A model generated the notes under the pieces. It was given only the letters and a program-made list of their open reading frames with translations. It did not search any database and had not been told where the DNA came from. 53,355 nt of DNA, taken from the NCBI GenBank assembly GCA_012520255.1, contig JAAYOQ010000011.1, positions 1 to 53,355 on the forward strand. Direction: 5' to 3'. This document shows positions 8,056 to 16,156 of the stretch, one piece after another. Each line of letters begins with the position of its first letter. The stretch's first letter is position 1. Source of the DNA: Erysipelotrichia bacterium (GTDB lineage: Bacteria; Bacillota_I; Bacilli_A; Erysipelotrichales; Erysipelotrichaceae). Both the position numbers and the translations under genes were made by a program.

Positions 8056-9222
8056 ATGAACTTTGTATTTTTATCCCCACATTTTCCAAGAAATTTTAAA
8101 TATTTTGTTACTGCCATGAAAAATCATGGAATTAATGTATTGGGAATAGCTTCTGAACCCTATTTTAATTTGGATTTGGAGCTAAGAGAAGCATTAACTG
8201 AGTACTACAGAGTTGATGATATGGAGGATTATGATCAGCTATTGAGAGCTTGTGGATTTTTTACTTTCAAATATGGGAAAATTGATTTTATTGAATCTCA
8301 TAATGAACATTGGCTAGAAAAAGAAGCTCAGCTAAGAACAGATTTTAATATTCCTGGTTTAAAGACTGCTGATATGCCTCCAATTAAAAGAAAATCAGAA
8401 ATGAAAAAGGTTTTCCAGAGGGCTAAAATACCTGTTGCTAGGGGTGAAGTTATTAATGATATCACTGCCGCAAAGAAATTTATTAAAAAAGTCGGTTATC
8501 CAATTTGCGCAAAACCAGATATTGGTGTTGGTGCTGGTGGAGCTTTTCAGATTTCTAATGATGAAGAATTAGAGCATTTCTTCACTATTAAGCCAGATGT
8601 TGACTATATTATGGAGGAATTCATCAGTGGTGATATCCATACTTTTGATGGTCTGGTAGATAGGGATGGCAATATTCTGTACTTAAACTCATTTATTTAT
8701 GGTGGAGTAATGGAAATGGTTAGAGATGCTATTGATACCGTTTATTTTAATCAATTTGAAATCCCAGCTGATTTGATGGATGTGGGATTAAGAGCAGTTA
8801 AAGAATTTGGAATCAGAAATAGATTTTTCCATTTAGAATTTTTTAGAACTGAAGAAAATGAATTAGTTGCTTTAGAGATAAATGTTCGCCCTCCTGGAGG
8901 ATGGTCAGTAGATATTTTCAATTATGCTTGTGATATCAGTATTTTTGATCTATACGCTAAAATGATTTTAGGACAGGAGCATCTGGAAAAACCAGAAGTT
9001 AAATATCATTGTGCTTTCGTTGGGGTAAGATATGGACTTGAAAACGAACTAAAACATACAAATAATGATGTTTTAAACAAATATGGACATGTCGTTGCTA
9101 AAAATGGATTAATGCCTGATATTTTTGCTGATGTTATGGGTAACTATTGCTATGTTATCAGATCGAAAGATTTAGAAGAATTAAAAGCAGCAGCAGAATT
9201 TATTATTAGCAGACGTAATTGA
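8056..9222 (+). CDS. Stand-alone ATP-grasp ligase of unknown substrate
   Basis: 388 aa. A Rossmann-like pre-ATP-grasp domain (residues ~1-110, opening FVFLSPHFPRNFKYF) is followed by an ATP-grasp fold. It has YPICAKPDIGVGAGGAF (~150-167) for the nucleotide, MEEFISGDIHTFDGLVD (~193-209), and a metal/phosphate site LVALEINVRPPGG (~273-285). ATP-grasp enzymes join a carboxylate, through acyl phosphate, to an amine or thiol. No biotin-carrier or carboxyltransferase partner exists here, so database labels such as 'biotin carboxylase subunit' would mislead. It shares an operon (15-bp gap) with an esterase that could act on the product. Specific reaction unknown. Confidence 0.8.
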   Translation: MNFVFLSPHFPRNFKYFVTAMKNHGINVLGIASEPYFNLDLELREALTEYYRVDDMEDYDQLLRACGFFTFKYGKIDFIESHNEHWLEKEAQLRTDFNIPGLKTADMPPIKRKSEMKKVFQRAKIPVARGEVINDITAAKKFIKKVGYPICAKPDIGVGAGGAFQISNDEELEHFFTIKPDVDYIMEEFISGDIHTFDGLVDRDGNILYLNSFIYGGVMEMVRDAIDTVYFNQFEIPADLMDVGLRAVKEFGIRNRFFHLEFFRTEENELVALEINVRPPGGWSVDIFNYACDISIFDLYAKMILGQEHLEKPEVKYHCAFVGVRYGLENELKHTNNDVLNKYGHVVAKNGLMPDIFADVMGNYCYVIRSKDLEELKAAAEFIISRRN

Positions 9223-9237
9223 AAAGTGGAGGTTTAA

Positions 9238-9972
9238 ATGAGAGTAGAATATCATGAATTTTACAGTTCGAATTTGAATAGGGTAATGCCATTTAAGAGT
9301 TATGGACATAGTGGAAAGCCGGTAATAGTATTTCCATCTTCAGGTGGCAGGTTTTATGAATATGAAGACTTTAAGATGATAGAGGCTGTTAAAGACTTTA
9401 TTAATGATGGAAAATTCATTTTCTATACCGTTGATAGTGTGGATTATGAAAGTTGGTTAGCAAAAGGGAAGTGGCCAGGTGATATGGCTAGAATGCATAA
9501 TATTTTTGACAAATATATTATTGATGAATTTGTTCCTTTTGTCAGATCTCATTCAGGTTGGAACGGATCAATGATTACAACCGGTTGTAGTATGGGTGGA
9601 TTTCATAGTGCAAACTTTTATTTCAGACATCCTGATATTTTTGACACTGTTATTGCTTTAAGTGGAATTTATGATATTAGATTTTTTGTTGGTAATGATG
9701 TTTCAGATTTGGGTGTTTATTTTAACAGCCCGGTTGACTATTTAAAAGGAATGAACGATTCTTATTATCTTGATTTATATCGAAAAGGTAAAATAATAAT
9801 CTGTACCGGTCAGGGCAACTGGGAAGAAGATTCTATTCGTGATACACGATTGCTTGGTGAAGTATTACGTTCAAAGAACGTCCCTGCCTGGATTGATTTT
9901 TGGGGATATGATGTCCATCATGATTGGCCGTGGTGGAGAATACAGATGCCGTATTTTTTAGGCAAACTATAG
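9238..9972 (+). CDS. Esterase-D-like alpha/beta hydrolase (ATP-grasp partner)
   Basis: 244 aa, cytoplasmic (no signal peptide). The nucleophile elbow is GCSMGG with Ser118. Candidate acid and His residues are in the C-terminal part, with the catalytic His probably in GYDVHHDWPWW near the end. The fold is that of the esterase family (YbbA/EstD type). It begins 15 bases after the ATP-grasp gene with a GTGGAGG site and is followed at once by a terminator, so the two form a closed operon. The pairing suggests one enzyme builds an amide or ester and the other hydrolyses or transfers it. That is inference. Confidence 0.82.
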   Translation: MRVEYHEFYSSNLNRVMPFKSYGHSGKPVIVFPSSGGRFYEYEDFKMIEAVKDFINDGKFIFYTVDSVDYESWLAKGKWPGDMARMHNIFDKYIIDEFVPFVRSHSGWNGSMITTGCSMGGFHSANFYFRHPDIFDTVIALSGIYDIRFFVGNDVSDLGVYFNSPVDYLKGMNDSYYLDLYRKGKIIICTGQGNWEEDSIRDTRLLGEVLRSKNVPAWIDFWGYDVHHDWPWWRIQMPYFLGKL

Positions 9973-9974
9973 AG

Positions 9975-10000
9975 AAAATCAGGCTTTCAGGCCTGATTTT
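9975..10000 (+). terminator. Terminator of the ATP-grasp/esterase operon
   Basis: A 10-bp GC-containing stem (9975-9984 with 9991-10000) with a 6-nt loop and a T-rich right end. It starts two bases after the esterase stop. Confidence 0.85.
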
Positions 10001-10156
10001 GTATTTATGGACATTAACTGTGATAAATTTTATGAAGTATTTATAAAGAGCAAAGATGAGTAATAAATTAAGAAGTCATCAGAAATCGGTTTATATTTCT
10101 GCATATAACTTTTTGATATATTCGGTTTTTTTATTTTCAGATAAAAGAGTAAAGAA

Positions 10157-10582
10157 ATGAATGATAGAATCTCAAAGGAACATAGATCCTGGAACATGTC
10201 CAGGATAAAAAAAACTGAAACTTCTGTTGAAATAAAAGTCAGAAAGTATCTTTGGCATCAAAGGTACAGATATTGCAAAAATTATAGTAAATTACCTGGA
10301 AGACCAGATATTGTACTGACAAAATACAGGATTGCTATTTTTATCAATGGCTGTTTTTGGCATCACCATAACTGCAGATATGGTTATATTCCTAAATCAA
10401 ATAGAAACTTCTGGATTGACAAATTTAAGAAAAACAAAGAAAATGATTTGAAAAATATTATTGAATTACAACAAAATGACTATTATGTTATTACAATCTG
10501 AAAGTGTGAGTTGAAACAAGCCTTTAAAAATAGAATGAGAGAACTTATTGATGAAATTGAATACCATATTAATAAAGAATGA
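10157..10582 (+). pseudogene. vsr: vsr very-short-patch repair endonuclease, interrupted by TGA
   Basis: The frame translates as a full Vsr endonuclease of 141 codons except that codon 115 (10499-10501) is TGA. Before it are the family landmarks: SRIKKTETSVEIKVR, the catalytic Asp51 in PGRPDIVL, and GCFWHHHNC with Cys66, His69, His71 and Cys73. The stop falls where the family has Trp of the VIxxWECxL motif. After the stop the frame resumes as KCELKQAFKNR and continues to a TGA at 10580-10582. A truncated 114-aa product would lack the downstream Cys117 equivalent that completes the structural zinc site in E. coli Vsr. TGG for Trp elsewhere in the same gene rules out a recoded TGA. No cytosine methyltransferase lies alongside. 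Confidence 0.85.
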
Positions 10583-10603
10583 TTTGGTTGATTTTTATTT
10601 TAA

Positions 10604-10632
10604 GAAAAAAAGAAGCTAATCAATGGTTAGCC
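10604..10632 (-). terminator. Terminator of the 94-aa minus-strand gene
   Basis: On the minus strand a 6-bp stem (10632-10627 with 10619-10614, one G-T pair) is followed by a short CT-rich stretch and a T7 run (complement of the A-run at about 10604-10610). It overlaps the 3' end of the gene. Confidence 0.55.
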
Positions 10633-10911
10633 GATATGTATATAACGTGCATAAACGATTTTATGTTGTTTACAGAAAGTCTCAAAAGCTATTGAGTCAA
10701 AATTATAGCCAAATTTCTTAATTAATAAATCTTCAACTCTTTCATTTGCAGTTAAATTAAGACATTTACATAATAGTTTAAAATTAGATTTATCTAAACG
10801 ATAATTAACTTCATAGTCATAACCATCAAAAATATCTACACCATAATCTTCATAGCCAAGAATGACTGATCCATCTTCGTTATAAGATAAAAATAAACCA
10901 CTGGTTTTCAT
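10627..10911 (-). CDS. Hypothetical protein, 94 aa
   Basis: Not recognised. A small soluble protein with an acidic first half rich in Tyr and Asp (residues 18-38: LGYEDYGVDIFDGYDYEV) and a Leu/Lys-rich helical second half containing three Cys. A ribosome binding site GAAAGGAAT lies ten bases before the ATG, and a terminator follows, so it is probably a real gene. It sits between the broken vsr and the flavoenzyme gene without sharing an obvious operon with either. The composition could suit a small immunity-like or phage-type protein, but nothing specific supports this. Confidence 0.55.
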   Translation of the reverse strand: MKTSGLFLSYNEDGSVILGYEDYGVDIFDGYDYEVNYRLDKSNFKLLCKCLNLTANERVEDLLIKKFGYNFDSIAFETFCKQHKIVYARYIHIG

Positions 10912-10968
10912 ATTGTGACTATTCCTTTCAAATTAATAAATCAAAAATTACAAAAAGCTGATAATAAC

Positions 10969-11011
10969 AAAGGTTGTAAACCTCAAAATCAATGATGAAT
11001 TTACAACCTTT
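10969..11011. terminator. Dyad / probable terminator after the flavoenzyme gene
   Basis: A perfect 12-bp inverted repeat (10969-10980 and 11000-11011) with a 19-nt loop, located directly downstream of the minus-strand flavoenzyme stop. The T-run on the minus strand is poor, so efficiency is uncertain. Confidence 0.5.
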
Positions 11012-11018
11012 TAATTTT

Positions 11019-12956
11019 TTAAATTGAAGAGCCTGCGTAATAACCTTGACGGATTGCATCTCCAATCTTACCAATCTTGTACAAGTCTCCAACTTTTCTA
11101 GTCTTGTTGTGATATTTTGCGCTAATTCTATCAGCAACATCAGTAAGAGGCTTCATACCAAATGATGAAATGATTGTATCAGCTGGCAGGATTTTTTTAC
11201 CTTCAGCTGTTTTTACTTCAACACCTTCATCAGTTATTCCAACAACTTTAGTGTTAGTTAACAGGGTAACATTGTTTTCAGCCAGCTTTCTAAATAAAGT
11301 AACTTTATTAATAAACATTGCATCTTTGGCACATTCATCTAACATTTCAACAACTGTAACATTTTTACCTTTTTCTTCAGCTAATTCTAAAGCTGCTTCA
11401 CATCCTGATAAGCCACCACCACAAATGATGATGTTGTCACCTTTGACTAATTCTTCATCAGCATGAGCAGATACAATATCGATTACTTTATCACAGTCAA
11501 CGCCTGGAATATTTGGTTTGAATGGCACAGCGCCAGTACCAACAATAATTCTGTCAGCTTTTTCTAAGAAATCCTCATCACCTTTTACTTCAGTATTTAA
11601 ATGAATTTCAACACCTAATTTATCCAGCTGAACTTCATAGTATCTGGCAAGTTCGGCAATTTTTTCTTTGAAGTTTGAAGTTGCAATAGTACGCATTGTT
11701 CCACCTAATACAGAACCTTTATCATAGATAGCGACCTTGTGACCTGCTGTAGCAGCAACTCTTGCAGCTTCTAAGCCACCAGGGCCAGCACCAACGACAA
11801 CAACATTTAATGGGTTTTCGGTTTTTTCAATCTGGAAACGAACTTCTTCCATTGCTTCAATGTTAACTGCACAACCTAACTTGGTATGATTGTTCCAGAT
11901 ACGTCCGATACAGAATTCATTACAACGAATACATGGACGAACTTCTTTTCTTAAACCATTCATTAATTTGTTCGGTAAATCTGGATCAGCAATTAATGGG
12001 CGACCCATCATTACAAAGTCTGCTTCACCTGATTCGATTAAACGCACAGCAGATTCAGGATCATGGTTACCGGCATTCAGTAATGGTTTATCAGTATGTT
12101 TTCTAGCTTCTTTACAAACATAATCCATACATGCAGTTCCTAAATAAGAAGGAGGGAAAATGTAATCTAAAGAATCGTAACATCCTGCATCAATATCAAA
12201 TGCATCAATATTTCCATCATCTAATGCTTCAAGCAATGCCATTGATTCCTTAATATCTCTTCCACCTTCAAAACGATGGTCTAATGCGATACGGAATAAA
12301 ATTGGCATATCTTCTCCAACAGCCCTGCGACAGGCAGCAACCATTTCTCTAGCAAAACGAGCTCTATTTTCTGGACTGCCACCATATTCATCTTCACGGT
12401 GGTTCCAGCAGGCACTCATAAATTGGTCAATCAAATATCCAGCATGAGCATGAATTTCAATTGCATCATAACCAGCATCTCTAGCTAAACCAGCAGCAAA
12501 CTCAGTTCCTTTCATAATTTCTTGAATTTCTTCTCTTGTTAAAGCATGACAGATAACATTTGGATCAAAAGCGCTTGGAATTGCTGAAGCACTGATTGGT
12601 GGACGACCTAAAGTGTCAGGATAGGCATTTCTTCCTGTACCAGGAGAAATCTGACAAACGATTTTTGTGCCATAGCGTTGGACAGCATCTACCATTGAAG
12701 TTAAAGCAGGTAAAACACTAAAGCTATCCAAATAACCTTCCATTGATCCCTGAGCAATGACTTCATTCAGCATCTGACAGCCATTAATAATCATACCAAC
12801 TCCACCTTTGGCACGACGAGCAAAGTAATCAATTTCCTGCGCATCTTTACGACCGCTGGTAAAGGCTGAGTTTGTTCCCATTGGAGACATAACAAGCCTG
12901 TTTTTTACTTCCATTTTTCCTATTTTCATGGGAGTAAACAATTTTTCATAATTCAT
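11019..12956 (-). CDS. BaiCD/BaiH/FadH-type NADH:flavin oxidoreductase
   Basis: 645 aa from the ATG at 12956, chosen because GGGGGAAT lies just upstream; an in-frame ATG at 12992 would add 12 unlikely residues and falls at the promoter. Residues ~1-340 form an old-yellow-enzyme FMN barrel (LFTPMKIGKMEVKNRLVMSPMG). A 4Fe-4S motif follows: CIRCNEFCIGR and, after 11 residues, Cys of LGCAVN. The C-terminal half is an FAD/NAD(P) disulfide-reductase-like module (VVVVGAGPGGLEAARVAA and IIICGGGLSGCEAALELAE). This layout is shared by 2,4-dienoyl-CoA reductase and by the bile-acid and steroid enoate reductases BaiCD/BaiH. It should reduce a C=C bond conjugated to a carbonyl; the substrate is unknown. 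It is divergent from an SDR gene. Confidence 0.85.
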   Translation of the reverse strand: MNYEKLFTPMKIGKMEVKNRLVMSPMGTNSAFTSGRKDAQEIDYFARRAKGGVGMIINGCQMLNEVIAQGSMEGYLDSFSVLPALTSMVDAVQRYGTKIVCQISPGTGRNAYPDTLGRPPISASAIPSAFDPNVICHALTREEIQEIMKGTEFAAGLARDAGYDAIEIHAHAGYLIDQFMSACWNHREDEYGGSPENRARFAREMVAACRRAVGEDMPILFRIALDHRFEGGRDIKESMALLEALDDGNIDAFDIDAGCYDSLDYIFPPSYLGTACMDYVCKEARKHTDKPLLNAGNHDPESAVRLIESGEADFVMMGRPLIADPDLPNKLMNGLRKEVRPCIRCNEFCIGRIWNNHTKLGCAVNIEAMEEVRFQIEKTENPLNVVVVGAGPGGLEAARVAATAGHKVAIYDKGSVLGGTMRTIATSNFKEKIAELARYYEVQLDKLGVEIHLNTEVKGDEDFLEKADRIIVGTGAVPFKPNIPGVDCDKVIDIVSAHADEELVKGDNIIICGGGLSGCEAALELAEEKGKNVTVVEMLDECAKDAMFINKVTLFRKLAENNVTLLTNTKVVGITDEGVEVKTAEGKKILPADTIISSFGMKPLTDVADRISAKYHNKTRKVGDLYKIGKIGDAIRQGYYAGSSI

Positions 12957-12983
12957 AATTATTCCCCCTTTGTCACTACTATC

Positions 12984-13013
12984 ATTGTACAATGTTAAAC
13001 ATTTTTTTCACAA
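12984..13013 (-). promoter_or_regulatory. Probable promoter of the flavoenzyme gene
   Basis: On the minus strand TTGTGA (complement of 13008-13013) and TACAAT (complement of 12984-12989) are 18 bp apart, upstream of the preferred start at 12956. The first TTCACAAG motif (13007-13014) lies across the -35 box. Confidence 0.5.
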
Positions 13014-13177
13014 GCAATTTTCAGTAAATATTTTCACAAGTTGATATTTTTGAAAAAAAGCGAAGATATTATTATCAAAATGAAAATATTTCAATTATAG
13101 AGAAAGAAGTATTCATTTCTTTGTTAGAATAAATGCAAATAATAAAATATAAAAAGCTAAAAAATTCACAAGTGAAT
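13007..13177. promoter_or_regulatory. Triplicated TTCACAAG operator-like motif in the divergent promoter region
   Basis: TTCACAAG occurs at 13007-13014, 13033-13040 and 13165-13172. The third copy is part of a 14-base inverted repeat, ATTCAC-AA-GTGAAT (13164-13177). The first two starts are 26 bp apart. An 11-bp inverted repeat (13026-13036 with 13081-13091) also brackets this region. One copy covers the -35 of the minus-strand flavoenzyme promoter; another lies about 20 bp above the -35 of the SDR promoter. The pattern suggests binding sites for one regulator controlling both genes. No regulator gene is adjacent, so the factor is unknown. Confidence 0.5.
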
Positions 13178-13196
13178 ATAAAATGATAGAAATTGA

Positions 13197-13225
13197 TTGA
13201 AATTGACTGAGAAAATGTGTAGAAT
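13197..13225 (+). promoter_or_regulatory. Sigma-A promoter of the SDR gene
   Basis: TTGAAA at 13197-13202 and TAGAAT at 13220-13225, spacer exactly 17 bp, about 50 bp upstream of the start codon and its AAAGGAGG site. Confidence 0.65.
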
Positions 13226-13276
13226 AGAAACGAACGTATGAAAAAATAGTTTGAAACTAAAAGGAGGTTATTCAGT

Positions 13277-14062
13277 ATGTTTAATTTTAAGGGAAGAGTT
13301 GTTGCTATCACTGGTGCTTCATCAGGTTTAGGAAAACAGATGGCTGAAGGTTTTGCAAAACTTGGAGCTAATCTTGTAATTATGGCTAGAAGATTAGAGC
13401 GTTTAGAAGCAAGTGCTAAAGAATGGTCTGAAAAGTATGGTGTAGAAGTTCTACCTGTAGCATGCGATATTACAGATGCAGATTCAATTGCTAATGCGGT
13501 TGCTAAAACTAAAGAAACTTTCGGTCACTGTGAAGTAATAATTAATAATGCTGGTGGCGAAAGAGGAACTGGTACACCACTGGTTGATTTCAAAAGAGAA
13601 GACTGGGATTTTACAGTTAACTTAGACCTTACTTCAGTATTTGCTGTTACAAAAGCATTTGCTGGATATATGAAAGAAAATATTGAAGCTGGAAACCAGA
13701 CTTATGGTCGTGTTATTAATATTTCTTCAATCTATGGTTTAGTTGGTAACTTAGCTATCCCTACAATTGCATACCATGCAACAAAAGGAGCAGTTGTTAA
13801 CTTTACTAAAGGTGCAGCAGCTGAATTAGCTCCAGCTGGCATTACAGTTAATGTAATCTGTCCAGGTTACTTCTATACAGAATTAACAACAGATACATTA
13901 AACAGTGATTTCTTCCAGGAGTTTGCTAATAGAACTGTACCAATGAAACGTTATGGAAAAGAAGGCGAATTAAATTCTGCAGCAGTATTCTTAGCAGCTG
14001 AAGAATCAAGTTATGTTACAGGTCAGGTCATTGCAGTTGACGGTGGTTATACTTGTATCTAA
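13277..14062 (+). CDS. Short-chain dehydrogenase/reductase (SDR)
   Basis: 261 aa, classical SDR. Cofactor motif TGASSGLG at residues 12-19; an Arg pair after beta-2 (MARRLERL) suggests NADP(H). NNAGG follows at ~89, catalytic Ser in INISSIYG, and the Tyr-x3-Lys pair in YHATK; the C-terminus is VTGQVIAVDGGY. The nearest well-known relatives in pattern are gluconate 5-dehydrogenase-like and 3-oxoacyl reductase-like SDRs, but hydroxysteroid dehydrogenases share the same scaffold. It faces the BaiCD-like flavoenzyme across a common regulatory region, so oxidation/reduction of an alcohol or ketone on the same substrate is plausible. AAAGGAGG precedes the start; a terminator follows. Confidence 0.85.
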   Translation: MFNFKGRVVAITGASSGLGKQMAEGFAKLGANLVIMARRLERLEASAKEWSEKYGVEVLPVACDITDADSIANAVAKTKETFGHCEVIINNAGGERGTGTPLVDFKREDWDFTVNLDLTSVFAVTKAFAGYMKENIEAGNQTYGRVINISSIYGLVGNLAIPTIAYHATKGAVVNFTKGAAAELAPAGITVNVICPGYFYTELTTDTLNSDFFQEFANRTVPMKRYGKEGELNSAAVFLAAEESSYVTGQVIAVDGGYTCI

Positions 14063-14138
14063 TTTAAAAAGCTAGAAAAATCTATCTTAATTAGTAATCG
14101 TGAAAATTTTGCGATTATCAGAATTGAAGAGACAAAAT

Positions 14139-14174
14139 AAGTGATACCAGAAGTTATGTGGTATCACTTTTTTT
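14139..14174 (+). terminator. Terminator after the SDR gene
   Basis: A 10-bp stem (14139-14148 with 14160-14169) is followed by a T-run to 14174. Confidence 0.8.
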
Positions 14175-14272
14175 AAAAAAAAGCTTAATTTAGACAAAAT
14201 TAGCTTTGAAAGATATAATTAGATAAAATAAATGTAATTAAAATTTGTAAATATTTAGAAAGGAGTGGCAAG

Positions 14273-15481
14273 ATGTTGAAAATTAAAGGAAAAGTAAACA
14301 CTGCCATATGTTATGCTTCGGTAGTTGAACAAGAAGCAATTAATCAGATAAGAAGAATGTGCGATCAAGAATTTACTAGAGATTCCAAAATAAGAATTAT
14401 GCCGGATGTTCATGCTGGTAAAGGATGCACAATCGGCACTACTATGACAATAGTGGATAAAGTTGTTCCAAATATTGTTGGAGTCGATATTGGTTGTGGA
14501 ATGTATACAGTTAAATTAGGGAAAGTAGATATTGATTTCAAAAGGGTTGATCAAGCCTGTAACTATATTCCCAGTGGCAGACATGTCTGGGATTCACGTT
14601 TAGAATATTTTGATTTAGCAGCACTTAAGTGCTATAGAGAATTAAAGGATACAAAACGTCTGGAAAGAAGCTTGGGAACCCTAGGTGGTGGAAATCACTT
14701 TATTGAAATAGGAGTAGCTGGTGACGGTAATAAATATCTGGTAGTGCACTCAGGAAGCCGTAATCTTGGCAAACAGGTAGCAGAATATTATCAGGGACTG
14801 GCTATAGATTTACATTCTGGTAAAGATGAATATTTTAACCAAAGACAGCAACTGATTGAAGACTATAAAAAGCAGGGTCGTCGTGGTGAAATTCAAAAAG
14901 CATTGAAGTTATTGGAAAAAAGTTGGGTGCCTAAAGGAAGTAATATTCCCAAAGATTTGGCTTATTTATATGGATCATATTTGAAAGATTATTTACATGA
15001 TGTGGAAATTTGTCAGAAATTTGCTCAGCGTAACCGTGAGAAGATAGCTGAGATTATTTTAGAGCGCACAAATATGAAAGTTTTGTCAGCTTTTCATACT
15101 ATCCATAACTACATCAACTCTAAGGAAATGATTGTCCGTAAAGGAGCCATCTCAGCTCACAAGGATGAGCTGGTTTTAATACCTATTAATATGAGGGACG
15201 GAAGTATCTTGGCTAGAGGTAAAGGAAATCCTGAGTGGAACTATTCAGCTCCTCATGGTGCTGGTCGAATTATGTCAAGAACCAAGGCGAAACAGACATT
15301 TGATTTAAATGCATACAAAAAATCAATGGAAGGCATCTATTCAACTTCAGTAAGTAAGGCAACACTTGATGAAGCTCCAATGGCTTATAAGGCAATTGAA
15401 GATATTATTGGTGATATACAAGAGTGTGTTGATATTATTGATATTATAAAACCGGTTTATAATTTTAAAGCATCTGATTAA
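14273..15481 (+). CDS. rtcB: RtcB-family RNA ligase
   Basis: 402 aa. RtcB joins RNA ends bearing 2',3'-cyclic or 3'-phosphate to 5'-OH, using GTP and Mn. Visible landmarks are the metal-site segments MPDVHAGKGCTIGTTM (~43-58) and GVDIGCGM (~70-77), the nucleotide/metal block GGGNHFIE (~139-146), HSGSRNLG (~160-167), and the guanylylation-site region APHGAGRIMSR near residue 330. The length matches the shorter RtcB2 type common in Firmicutes. It is monocistronic: a terminator precedes it and a bidirectional hairpin follows. No RtcA or archease is nearby. AAAGGAGTGG is the ribosome binding site. Its role is probably RNA repair after ribonuclease damage. Confidence 0.88.
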   Translation: MLKIKGKVNTAICYASVVEQEAINQIRRMCDQEFTRDSKIRIMPDVHAGKGCTIGTTMTIVDKVVPNIVGVDIGCGMYTVKLGKVDIDFKRVDQACNYIPSGRHVWDSRLEYFDLAALKCYRELKDTKRLERSLGTLGGGNHFIEIGVAGDGNKYLVVHSGSRNLGKQVAEYYQGLAIDLHSGKDEYFNQRQQLIEDYKKQGRRGEIQKALKLLEKSWVPKGSNIPKDLAYLYGSYLKDYLHDVEICQKFAQRNREKIAEIILERTNMKVLSAFHTIHNYINSKEMIVRKGAISAHKDELVLIPINMRDGSILARGKGNPEWNYSAPHGAGRIMSRTKAKQTFDLNAYKKSMEGIYSTSVSKATLDEAPMAYKAIEDIIGDIQECVDIIDIIKPVYNFKASD

Positions 15482-15629
15482 TTAATATAGTGTCTATAAC
15501 CAGTTTAAAGGCAGTTTGATTAGTAATAAAGAAAAGAATCAGGTATAAAAGAGAGTCTTTGTTTTCTAAATGATTTTAAAGTGGTATTAAATCGGTAGAA
15601 AATAAGTAAAGCTTATTTAAAATCTTATA

Positions 15630-15656
15630 AAAATAATCGCTTGTTGCGATTATTTT
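15630..15656. terminator. Bidirectional terminator between rtcB and nrdG
   Basis: An 11-bp stem (15630-15640 with 15646-15656) with a 5-nt loop, T-rich on both strands, ends convergent transcription from rtcB and from nrdD-nrdG. Confidence 0.75.
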
Positions 15657-16147
15657 TACATTTCTAATTCAATGATTTCATCATTTTTTAATGATTGTTT
15701 GACATCTATTATTTTCTGATTAGCAGATCCTCGAAAAGCTAATGTTATATCTCTACGTTCTTCAATAAATTTGCCATCGATTAATACATCGATATATTTC
15801 ATCAATTGTAAATCCTTAATTTGATCAAAATCATAACCCGTATATAACCAGATGTCTTTTTCAGGGTATAATTCTTTGATTTCTTTTACCAGCATATAGA
15901 TGCTTTCTCTATTTGTTTCAAACAACGGATCACCACCTGAAAGAGTTAACCCTTTAATGTAATCAGGTTTTAATAGTTCAACAATTAATTGTTTTTCCTT
16001 ATCTGTAAATTTTTTTCCAGCTTTATGATCCCAAGTTTCTGGATTTTGGCAATTAGGACAATAATGACTGCAACCACTTACCCATAAGACAACACGCCAA
16101 CCCAGTCCGTTGGATAGTGATGAACTTTCAATTTTTAAATAATTCAT
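15656..16147 (-). CDS. nrdG: Anaerobic ribonucleotide reductase activase
   Basis: 163 aa radical-SAM enzyme. The cluster motif is CSHYCPNC (Cys-x3-Cys-x2-Cys) at residues ~26-33, followed by TLSGGDPL for SAM binding at ~69-76. NrdG installs the glycyl radical on NrdD under anaerobic conditions. The length is standard. It starts nine bases after the nrdD stop on the same strand, so the two are co-transcribed and both come under the cobalamin riboswitch upstream of nrdD. Confidence 0.93.
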   Translation of the reverse strand: MNYLKIESSSLSNGLGWRVVLWVSGCSHYCPNCQNPETWDHKAGKKFTDKEKQLIVELLKPDYIKGLTLSGGDPLFETNRESIYMLVKEIKELYPEKDIWLYTGYDFDQIKDLQLMKYIDVLIDGKFIEERRDITLAFRGSANQKIIDVKQSLKNDEIIELEM

Positions 16148-16156
16148 AATCGACCT

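Noticed and set aside
8056-9222. Acetyl-CoA carboxylase biotin carboxylase
   Set aside because: Only the ATP-grasp core is shared. Biotin carrier and carboxyltransferase genes are absent and the N-terminal domain differs.
10499-10501. TGA as a Trp codon (Mycoplasma-like code)
   Set aside because: Several intact genes in the window end in TGA, and Trp codons, including those in the same vsr gene, are TGG. A nonsense change is simpler.
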